This document shows positions 19,101 to 31,100 of a DNA stretch of 64,000 nucleotides, one piece after another. The DNA is from Ricordea florida (lineage: Eukaryota; Cnidaria; Anthozoa; Corallimorpharia; Ricordeidae), in NCBI GenBank assembly GCA_949710005.1, contig OX453278.1, positions 10,966,512 to 11,030,511 of the forward strand, in the 5' to 3' direction. The stretch's first letter is position 1; each line of letters begins with the position of its first letter. The position numbers and the translations under genes were made by a program. Under the pieces are notes generated by a model. It was given only the letters and a program-made list of their open reading frames with translations. It ran no database searches and was not told where the DNA came from.

Positions 19101-22100
19101 CGCACTGTAGAGGCCTTGTTGAGGGGGGGGGGGGGTCTTTATGTCGCCCGTCTGATTTCAAACCTTTTCACGCCGCAGTTTCGTAAGGTTCGCAGGTCGC
19201 TGTCGTAATTTCGCGTGAGCGGCTCGTCGTTCGTCGTCATTTCAGCTCCTTCGTGTCAAGGCCATATCGCTTGTCGGAATTTACCCCAAACAGGGCCTCA
19301 CTGTATAATTAATGCGATGGACTAGCATCCCATCCACTGAGTGGGAGTAACAATACTTCTAGATGCTCTACGCTACAGCAGCAATGATAAGCTCCGGTCG
19401 TGTTTGCTTTATAGCCAATGTTCACCTTTACCTCCATAAAGTGTAGCTGTTTCCACTCTGACTGCTGTCACGGTAAAAAAAAAGACAAAGAAGCATGTGA
19501 AACTGCGCAAAATTATCATATTGACACACGTTAAATTATCATATTTTTTCATGCAAGTTGATAAAGTTATTTGTAACACCGTAAGGTAAGACGGGAGGGG
19601 GGGGAGGGTGGGGGTATGCTGACGTTTCGAGCGTTAGCCCTTCGTCAGAACGAATGAGAGGATTATGGGTTATGTGCTGTTTCTATATAGAGGTTTGGAG
19701 CTATGCTGTTGGTGGAGCCATAGCAGCGTGTGAACGAAAGTAAATTAATTAAATGAATGAAAAACGTTCGTTAACCCATAATCCTCTCATTTGCTCTGAC
19801 GAAGGGCTAACGCTTGAATCGTCAGCACCCGCCCTCTTTTACCTTACGGTGGTGCAAATCACTTTATCAACTTGTTTGATTATCCCAATATCTTGTGTTT
19901 CAATTCCCCATCGACGCAGCACCAGTTTCTTTAGAAACGACCCCACAATATTTTTTTATGCGTTTATAGATACGATATTTCTTAGGGGAAGACATTCCTC
20001 TAAAACACTGTCGTTTATATAATAATTAACAATTAAATAACAAAGTGATTATTGGTGAATATTCACCGATAATCACTGAGCCTGAGGCGAATAATTGTTT
20101 AAGTATAAACCCACAGATGATTATTTCAAAAAAGAAAAGAAAAAGCATTGTACAACACGAAAAAACTTTATTTCATCAAAAGCGGGCGAACGACTGGCAG
20201 TCATTTTGTTCGTCGAGGTGATTATCGGCTGATAATCCGAGATAGCGAACCAATCAAAGCGCGCGATTTGTATAATCACCTGAGTATTTGTACTAAATAG
20301 GGTTAGTGACACTTGGTTCAGAATGATTTCAACCAACAGAATTTTTTAGTTGTTTTTCTTGTTTCATTATATTGTACCCAAATCTTTTTTTCCAGGTGTT
20401 GAATAAGGAGTACTTTGCTCTTCAAAATTCGTCTGAGAAACGAGTTTTGGAACTAGAGACCAAGTGCAGGGAACAGGTAGAGAAACTGTCAACATACGAG
20501 AAACTGGAACAGGAGTTAGATGATGTCATCATGCAAGCTGCAGAAAGTTAGTGAGCTTGTTATTTTATATTTGTAAATTTATGTAGAATATTTCTGAACA
20601 ATTTCGTATATGATATCCTATATTATATAGACGTGAGTGTTTTACTGGGAATTACACCAATCGTAAAACTCATACGAAACTACATCCGGAACCGCAGTGG
20701 CGTATTTTCCATATGCTCCCTAGTAAGGCTATTAATGACGTCATTTTCCGCCTTGCATAGTTCGATTTGTGTACAAAGCTGCCAAACGAACGTCTTAATG
20801 TGTCTTTGTCTATGTAATAAAAATAAAATTACACGTTAGCTCGAAGATATGAATTTTATGCTCTCGTGACAAGAACAAGCCACACAAACATAAAATTCAT
20901 ATCTTCTCGCCACCGTCTATTATCCTCTATCTATTTATCACCTCGTTTCATAACCAGGGTTTTCATTTTTTAGAGCTGCACTTTATCATTTATTCTGCAT
21001 CAAAAGTTTACGCCATTTGGAGTACTTCCCAAGCGTGATGCTGTGCATAGCGTTGGCGAGTTCGCCGTATCATGCGCAAAAGAGCACAAATTTTTGCGGT
21101 TTAACAAGTGATACCAACAGTCTGTTTAAGCCTGTAAACTGCAACAACCCCTGTATCGGCGGTTTCCCATAGCTGTTGCTGTGTTTTATTAACCCTTTCA
21201 CTCCCAAGAGTGACTTTATAGATTTTACTCTGGCTAACGCCGGGAGACTTTACTCGTCACAGGGAGACCCCTTAGGGGTTAAAGGGGAGATTTTACTCTG
21301 GCTAACGCCGGGAGATTTTACTCGTCACAGGGAGACCCCTTAGGGGTTAAAGGGGTGATTTTACTCTGTTTTACTCTGGCTAACCCCGGGTGATTTTACT
21401 CTGGCTAACGCCGGGAGATTTTACTCGTCACAGGGAGACCCCTTAGGGGTTAAAGGGGAGATTTTACTCTGGCTAACGCCAAACGATTTTACTCGTCACA
21501 GGGAGGCCCCTCAGGGGTTAAAGGGGTGATCATTCTCCCTCCCACTTCACGTAGTGACCACAGTGTGACGGTCGCATACATTGTTTTTGTTTTCTTTCTT
21601 TCTCTCTTTTTTCAGTTGAAAACGAGTCTGATGCCGAGAGGGTGCTGTTTGCATATGGTTATGGAGCTAATGTACCAAGTACCGCGAAAAGAAGAATGCA
21701 GCAAAGGTAGTTCACCTGGCGGGTGCAGTTTTCTCGTAGGGGCAGAATACTGCCCTGTTGTTACTTGTTTTTTATGGGAATTAGATTTTGCGAAATTGGA
21801 ACGGACATATTTTGCTAGACTCAAATTTCGTAATTTGCCCAACAAAATGCATCTTAGGAGAATTTGTTTGTGTAAAATTGATAAAATATTGATCTGCAAT
21901 AACAAATGGTCTCGGAATTTTCCATAGCGAGAGCTCCATTACACTGAACAAAGCCATGTAACAAAAATCATATGAAAACAGTTTATAATGAAATTGATTG
22001 ATCATCGCAGTTATGTACACAACTTAAGCAGCTGTGAAATTAAAGCCTGAAAAAAAAAAAAAACTCGGGCCTGAACGGGATTCGAACCCATGACCTCTGC

Positions 22101-25100
22101 GATACCGGAGCAGTGTTCTACCAACTGAGCTATCAAGCCAACTGAGAGCTGGTCATGGTGTGAAGTCGTAATATACCCGTAGATGGAGAAGAATGCAAGT
22201 GAATATATATGAAAGACCGTATATTTGAACTGCGGAGTAATATGTAATGACATTGATTGATCATCGCAGTTATTGACACAACTTAAGCAGCTGTGAAATT
22301 AAAGCCTGAAAAAAGAGCACTACACCGGTATCGCAGAGGTCATTGGTTCGAATCCCGTTCAGGCCTGAATTTTTTTCAGGTTTTAATTTCACAGCTGCTT
22401 AAGTTGTGTACATAACTGCGATGATCAATCAATGTCATTACATATTACTCCGCACTTCAAATATATGGTCTTTCATATATATTCACTTGAAAACAATAAA
22501 TAATATACTTAGTTAATAATATACTTTATTTCTATTGCGCATATTGTATGTGCATAATCATATGCGCATAAATCAAATCAAATCGAATCAAATGTTGGTT
22601 TTTGTGGAGAGGGGAAAACCGGAGTTACCCAGAGAAAAACCTCTCTGAGCAGAGTGGAGAACCAACAAACTCAACCCACATGTGACGCCGAGCCGGGAAT
22701 CGAACCCGGGCCACATTGGTGGAAATGAGCGCTCTCACCACTGCGCCAAAACGAAGCTTTCAGGGACGGCGGAGCCGGGGGGGCTGGGGGGGTTTAGCCC
22801 CCCCACTTTTGAGGAGGATGACATTTTATTTTGTTTAACCCTTTACTCCCTGAGAGTGACCAGCATGCATCTTCTCTTAAACATAATACTACAAAGGCAA
22901 CCATAGAGCTCATGAGAATATGCAATCTGAAAACTTGTATAGGGTTTTGTTGATATAACATCAAAATCTCCACACTGTTGTAATGAAAGATGTCTTCAGA
23001 TCAGTTAGAAGAATTAAGAGTTTGATCTCAGGGGTTAAATGGTTAAGCTACAACGTTATACAAGCCTCGTCGGAAACTTTTCGCGTTTACATGTTTTTAG
23101 CATTTTCTCAGCGTGTGCCTCCTTCCCACAGACGGGAAGCTTGTGTCAAAAAACCGCTGGTTAGCGTTGGAGACCGGAAGGCTGAGAAATAACCTCCAAA
23201 ATATTGCTGTAAGCATTAAAAGTACCTTTCATTTTACGCTTTATCCAGGTTAATTATTTCAAGAAGTATGTCGCAGAGAATGTTGTAAATACGATTTCCG
23301 AGACTCTAGATTTCAAAATTTTCTGGGGGAGGATGCCAGACCCCCCTACCAACTCGCGCCTCCGGCGCTCGTTTTCAGACCCCCCCCCCCCCCACTTCAA
23401 AATACGCTCCGCCGTCCCTGGCTTCATGTATACAGCAATGCTACATGACACCGAATTGCGCTTATAGCTGAAGAACGGTGTCAATTTATTCAAATTTATT
23501 CAAATGGTTCTCAGGAAGAAGGGATGTCTCATCTCTTACCTCCCAGCAACTCCTGCTTTCTCCCATTGGCCGTATTCATACTAGGGGACGCATTATCCGT
23601 CTGGTCGAACTTGGGCAAACATTTGTAGTTCGTCTGGTTATGCGTCTCTAGTATAAAGACGGGCACACGACGCATTATTACCCTTCGAAATACGTCTTGA
23701 ACGACGCATTACTAATTAACAATTAGATTATGAGCTCGAGATTTCTATGGGGTGATAGTTGATGAGAAATCGAGAGCGAATAATGTAATTGTTTTAGTAA
23801 AAGTCTTAATAAACAAATCATCTGCCGGTGAAATAAACACCAAAATACTCAATCTTCCAGCGAAACTTCGCTAAAAGCGCCCATACGTCGCCATTTTGAA
23901 AACGATCTCCAACCAAGTGCTGTCGAATGGCCGATAGTTTGCAGTTTCGCAGCCAATCAGATTGCGGCATTTGCATTAGTCCAAGTAGACGTTTACTAAA
24001 GGTTGTTATTCAGGAAGCATAATGCGACCTTTGCCCGTCTTTACACTGGAGACGCATAACCAAACGAACTACAAATGTTTGCTCAGGCTCGTCCAGACGA
24101 ATAATTCGCGCCTGGTATGAAAACGGCCATTCTTTCCCTCAAGTAGTAAACCGACGTTTAAATTGAATAATGTAGCAGGTTATTTAAGAATTTTGCTCGG
24201 TTAATTTTCTCGAAAACTTTTTTCGTGGGACTTTAACTTTGTGACTTTCAAAAAATAGCGGATTTTTAGGACTCGCGAAAATAAGTAACCATAAAGCCTG
24301 GTTTTCATATAATCGTCTCTGTCGTAAGAATCGTCTCTGTCGCAGCAATTTTCTCAAGCGATCTGGACGATCATATGGAAACACTCTTGCGAGAAGCTCA
24401 AACGACACACGGATGATCTTACGGCAGCATCAATGCGATCACAAGGATAGAAACTGTTCTATCCTTGTGATCGTCCCAATCGCTTCAGAAAATTTGCTGC
24501 GACACAGAAGATCTTTACGACAGAGACGATTGTATGGAAGCGAAGCTTAAGGTAGAATTTTGAAGAGGAGACGGGTGGGGCGACTAAATCGATCCTTTAT
24601 TCGCCCCCCCCCCCCCCCAATCAAAAAGCAGATGGCCCTGTTCCATTATTTGGTACGTAGATTCTGTTGTCTTAAGATATAAATTAATTAATTATAAAAC
24701 TGGCAACAAAGAAAAGAAATAGAAAAGTTGATGTAAACCCTTGGTGAACTTTTGCCAAATCTATCATCTCTGTCAAATCTGCTGCATTGTCATGGGCCCT
24801 CGCTACAATAAATTTGCTCAATTTATCCAAATTTGCCAAAGTCCTTAGCGTAATATCACGACATGAGCCACCGCAATTGGGCGCATATCTTATCAAGTCT
24901 TAATCTGAACAGTAGGCTAAAGCATAGTTAGGGTATAACTGAGACGATTTCAACAAGTTTATTTTCTTTTCTTTAGTGTGCATCTTGCCCGGCGGGTCCT
25001 TCAGTTAGAAAGAGCGAATACATCCTTGAGAAATGAAATGGAAAGAGAAAAAAAGAAGAAAGATTTGCTAGGACAGGAGGTGATAACTCTAGAATACAAA

Positions 25101-28100
25101 ATGTCATAGAAATAAGGGACTGTTCATTCTTTACGAGGGAGGAGAGGGTGGTGTGTTTCGGGAAAAAACCATTTTAAAATTGCGTTACCCTCCTCAGCTT
25201 GGCAATTTTTTTCATATCCCCCTCCCGAAGCAGCGATTTCATTGATGGGCTCCTGTTGAAAGATATTGCGAAAATATTTCAGGTGACCCCCCTTTTCCAT
25301 ATTTTTTGGGACGCCCCCTCTCGAAAGCCGTTTTTTCGCATGTCCCCCCCCCCAAAAAAAAAAATGCCACCAGCCTCCCCTTCCTCGTAAATTATGAACG
25401 GTCCCTAAATGGCCCGACAGTTGTAGCCAAACAAATTACTTAACAATTAGACATTTGAGCAGTGTAGCACTCGAAATGAGGTGCTCATGGTAGACGGGTG
25501 TTCACGTAAGAGCGTCCAGAGCTCACTGGAATGTAGACTTTCCGTGTAAGCAAGAGAATTTCTCACTTAAAAGGAATCTCCAGTGAGTTTTGTGAAGTGA
25601 CAGTAAAACATGATGTAGGCAGCTGCGTAACAACATAAGGAGGATAGAAGAATATGACGGTCAGAGCTTCTATCCTAGTTCCGCCGGGGAGGGCATCCTT
25701 AGAAAGGTGGTCATCCCAGGGAGGCGATCATTGTACGTTAATAGAGTTAAGTTATGCTGAAAATGGAACAGAACTTTGACAGTTGAATACCTAGCTTTAT
25801 CTTGTGTCAGAAATTCATAATCAGAAGTCTCTATTCCTCTCGTTTGGCCCTAGCCCATCAGTTTGCGATATTAGGTGCCTAGCCTACCGTAGGTGTCCAG
25901 CTCACTGATAAGTACAAGGTACATATTGGGCCATTTGTACAGCTAATCAAATTATTTTGAGTTCAATTTGGAATAAATGAGCACGGTTAAATTTTTCAAA
26001 GACAGAGAAAAATTGCATGAGCCTAAAGGGCGACTGCGATTTGTTGTCTTTGAAAACATTTCCGAGTGCTTATTAAAATTTAATGTCACATTTCTGCTCT
26101 CAATTTCAAGTTTCTGCACTGTTTGGGGATTAATTGACGTGCTCTCAACCAATCAGTGCGTTGAATGTTTGCATGTATATTATGGTGAAACGGCAGTAAT
26201 ATTATGGTACTGATGAGTTGGTTACGCAAGGTTAGGGCACAGCTTTGTGTCCATCTTAGCATGTTGTTCACGTTATACGAGGGCCAGATATAGTCATTTG
26301 TTGTAATCACAAGGCGGTTGAATACCTAGCCTGCGACATAAATCTTACAAAGGTGTCCATCTTATGAAGGTATCTACTGTACACAGGGCCAGTTACAGAG
26401 CTAATTATGGCAACTGTGTGTAACCAACATGAAGGTGCAAACCTAAAGTGCGCATCAGAAAGAGGTCTTCGCGGTTCAGAGTGAAACTACAGTGGCATTA
26501 ACCCTTCAACCCAAATGTCAATACTGTATACAAATTCTCCTTTGCGGTCCTCGTGCATTTCATACAGTACGAGTTAGGAGAATATATCAAAATATCAACA
26601 CAGTTTATCATTGTGTTTTAATCATTCCCCTATATTCTCAATATGTATACATGTTTATGTTTTGATATCACAGGGAGAAACTGGATGCTTTTCACTGCTT
26701 GGAATTGAAGGTTTAAACAGTTGTAAACATTGTAAAAATTTCAATTGACTGTTCCTCAACTTGTCTTGCAGCTGTCCAAAGCCACATCACTGCTTAATGA
26801 AGCTCAACAACCCTATAATTATTTAATTGAAAGCATCAGAGCACGAGATTCTCAGAACCAGTCCCTCAGCGAGCAGCTTGGACTAATGCAAGAAGACATG
26901 AGGTCAGTTCAAGGAATGTGATATCTTTCATCATTTGGCGGATTTCACGAGCAGGCAACACGAGGCGGGTCCTGAGTTCTGATTGTTATCCCGAGCGGGC
27001 AAGATGGCCCGCTTTGTCCCGCGAAATGATTAACAGTATCAAATGCTTTTTTCAAGTCTATAAATAAACCATAGCCAAATTAATTGTTATCAATGGACTG
27101 GCCTATAGTACAGATAAATGTACGTCATTGGTTAAACAAAAAAAGGTTTTTTTTAACGATTAACGTCACGCAAGAGGATGTTTGGTGGGCGTGAAATTAG
27201 CAGACAACTTTGTCATCCACTTTGAAGGAACAAACAGCCAAGTCTTGTTACGTTGAAATAACGAACAGAGAGCCATAGAAGGAATTAGCTTAATTTTTTG
27301 AAGGTTATGATCTGCAGATAAAAAAAATCCGAAATCCTGCAGTAACTGAGGGATAAACAAACTTGGTGACAATACTACGCGGAAGGAAGATATGATATTC
27401 CAAACACGAGATGCAGTGTTTCATCACATATCGAACACTGAGCAGAGAGTTAGTTGAAACTATGACGCGCATAAGAATGTGTTTTGATCAAACACACCTG
27501 TCGAGTGTTTGATATAAAGAAGGAAGCGATTAAGGAGTCGAAATTGGCGATGCAAAAACAAACCGTATTTCAACAGATAACCAAACACATCACGGTGCTT
27601 GATTTCCTTGAACTTTCTCGTATGCATTATTGATGAGTTTGAGAAAGTAAAAGTGGACTATACGCTCTTAATTACTGACTAATGAAAGGTTAAAATAGCT
27701 CATACAAAGCCGAAAAGTACAGTCTCTTGATTTTTGAAGTGTATATTCTTAATAAAACATCCGATGTCCTACGACGAACGGGGAACTAGCAAAAGCTCAG
27801 TAACAATCGTACGCTGAGGTGAGAGAGAAAAAAGCGTTCGCCGAAATACGATGAAAGAAGCATTGGGTTTGGCTTTTGTATTATATGAATAATTTTGTCA
27901 ATCTCGGACAATGACGTTCATCTACCCTCCTTTATCTGAATATTATTTGAGGTTTATTTACTGTGTAAATTGCCAGCTTATTTGCTGTGTTTTATCTTGC
28001 TCACAGAAAGTTGAAGGCCGAAAAAGAGGATCTTGTCAAGTCTCGCAATCAGTTGTCATCAGATTTGGAAAGACTTTTGAATCAACGAGAGGTATATTCA

Positions 28101-31100
28101 GTAACTGTTGTATATTTATATGAAGTAATTGATGTACGGATCCTTGTCATGTTGTTTTTGTTGTTAAGTTGTTGGTGTGGTGTACCCATAACTCTCTTCG
28201 GGAGAGCAACGGTTGATCTGTTCCGAGGTCGTGCATGGTTTCGATCAGGGCTAAAAATTAACTCCAGTGCTTGGTGGCCAGTCGGGCCAGTTTCCTTGAA
28301 TTCTTAGTGGCCCATCCCAAAATGAAGTAGCCCTCAATTTTCTTTTTCAGAGTCACGTGGCAATCACAAAGTCAAAATAGCGTCTATATGTTGTGAATGT
28401 GGATCGCTCGTGAAATCACGGTTAAAACGGCTCGGAATTTCGACTTCAGAACTAAAACATCAGTGGTAAACTACATGTTGAGTTTTATTTTTAACTTTGT
28501 ACTTCGTATAATTTACATTGCAACTTTTCGAGGCCTGGTCGGTTTAACTCGCTACTTACGACCGTGCGACCGCCAATTTTTAGCCCTGTTCGATTCTTTC
28601 CAAGGTCATAGACGTTACCGTTTGTCTCGTGCAGTTCTTTATATTCTCAATACTAGGAGTAACGCTCAATGGGAATCTCGGAAAGTGATTTTTAGCACTA
28701 AAATTTGCAGTTAGAGTTAAATATCTTCTTCACTATTCACGCTTAGTTGTACGCAACACATGCAGCAAGTGACGTATGCGACACGAACTCTTCCAAAGGA
28801 TTGTTTTCGGTGTTTGTTTGCAAAGGAACCTTCTGTGGTAAAAAAAAGATACAAAATATCTCCGAAACTATAGAGATATACCACAGAAGGCAAGCGTTTG
28901 TGTTATATTCTGGTTGTTCATCATTTAAAGCCTGGAATTTTCATTCTATGTATAAAGTGTACTTGGTTTAATATTATTTCTCTTGGCGTTTTTTGTTGTA
29001 GCAAATTACGCGAAATGGCTTAGGGAAACAGGTTTTGTATTGGCAGTCTCTAGAAAATGTTACCCAGGGTGGAAAAAATGTTACAAGAAAAAGATTGCCT
29101 CAGCAGTATCTTGCGTTTTTACTCCCGATAACTCTTCGGTAGATCAGGTCAATATTTATTCACACAATAATGGATATTTAAAGCATTGAGAAGTACTTAG
29201 CTGTTAAGGAATAAAATTCATATGTGGGCGCTGGCCAAAGTAGCGAGAGCTTTCTGATTGGACACTGCCGTGGTATAGTACATGTCAGCACAAAAATTAA
29301 ATATTCAGCTAAGTCAGGCTGCATATATAGAGGATATTACACGGTGGCGAGAAGATATGAATTTTATGTTCGAGTGGCAAGAGCAATATCTCACGAGTGA
29401 GCGAAGCGAACGAGTGAGATATTGTTCTTGCCACGAGAACATAAAATTCATATCTTCGGGCCAACGTGTAATGTTCTTTTTATTATATGGAGATTAAAGC
29501 AAAAGGCGGGAATCGTGACGTCATTGAACGATATGACACTCACAAAGGTGACATACGGAAAATAGGCCACTCGGGTCCCGGATGAAGTGGCGTATGGAAT
29601 CTACGAGTGGTTTAGTTCCCAGTAAAACACTCTTCTCCATATAATAAAATTTATTTATGTACCAAAAACAGAGAACAGCAGGATGAAGTCAGTAGGCAAA
29701 ATCGAATTATTTAACAGTAGCAGCGACAAAATCAAGTTTGATTAATATGTAAAAGATAGTATTTATGCTCTTTCTCAACAGTAGTATTGTAGGGCAGACA
29801 CTTAATTCTAATAAGTATAGATTCCCAAATCTTTGAACTAGATCATCTATAGGTTGACTTACCCATATTTAACAATTATTCGCCAAAGGCGAAATGATTA
29901 TCGGTGCGGAATATTCACCGATAATCACTGAGCCTGATGCGAATAATTGTTTTAGTATAAATACACAGGTGATTATTTCAAAAAAAGAAAATAAAAAGCA
30001 TTGTACAACACGAAAAAAGTGTATTTCATCAAAAGCGCGCGAACGACTGGCAGCCATTTTGTTCGTCGAGGTGATTATCGGCTGATAATCCGAGATAGCG
30101 AACCAATCAGAGCGCGCGATTTTGTATATGATTTATGTACCGCACATATCCACTAATTGTTCATGGCGGTTTACAATTCTTATGAAATTACAATTCAAAT
30201 AATTACAATTACGTACACAAACGCCAGACCACAACACCGGGAGCTACGTTCCCAACTCTTCACGAACAGTGTGTGGGTTCTTTAACGTCCCAAAACGTTA
30301 TACCAACAAGGGTTGTGAGACGGGACTTACGGTTAGCGTCCTTATACGAGAAGACTAGAAAGTCTAACCATTTACAGATGTCATTACAAAGGCAGCACTT
30401 TCTCCTCAGTAAATTTAAAGACCCTAAGTGTTGGTCCGGCCGAGATTTGAACCCGCAACCTCCCGCACGGTAGTCCGGTGCTCTACCAACTGAGCTAACC
30501 GGTCGGCGGTCTTACTCTCGGTTTTACAATATTGTATTTATAATATTTACAAGGTTATTAGCAAATCTTATTTTGATTCAAATGAATATATGAAAGACCA
30601 TATATTTGAACTGCGGAGTAATATGTAATGACATTGCGATGATCAATTAATGTCATTACATATTACTCCGAGTTCAAATATATGGTCTTTCATATATTCA
30701 TTTGAATCATTCTTCTCCATCTACGGGTATATTACGAACTCACAACATGACCAGCTCCCAGTTGGCTTGATAGCTCAGTTGGTAGAGCACTGCTGCAGTA
30801 TCGCAGAGGTCATGGGTTCGAATCCCGTTCAGGCCTGAGTTGTTGTTTTTTTTTCAGGCTCTTATTTCACAGCTGCTTAAGTCGTGTATATAACTGCGAT
30901 GATCAATTAATGTCATTAAATCTTATTTTATAGTTATGTACTTTATTTACTGGAGATAGGATATCAGAGAACACATCTGGAATGCTACTGATTTCATTTT
31001 TTGGTTACTGCATATGAAATAATGCAGTAACCAGTATGTCAAAGGAAACACGACTGATTCAGTGAGTGAAGGAGCTAGCCAATCAGCGCGTGCATAGTAT

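Noticed and set aside
21222-21530. CRISPR-like array
   Set aside because: Eukaryotic context; the units are contiguous tandem repeats with no unique spacers.
22068-22139. Functional tRNA-Thr gene
   Set aside because: The anticodon loop lacks U33, the anticodon stem is mismatched, and the sequence continues into a SINE tail found at other sites.
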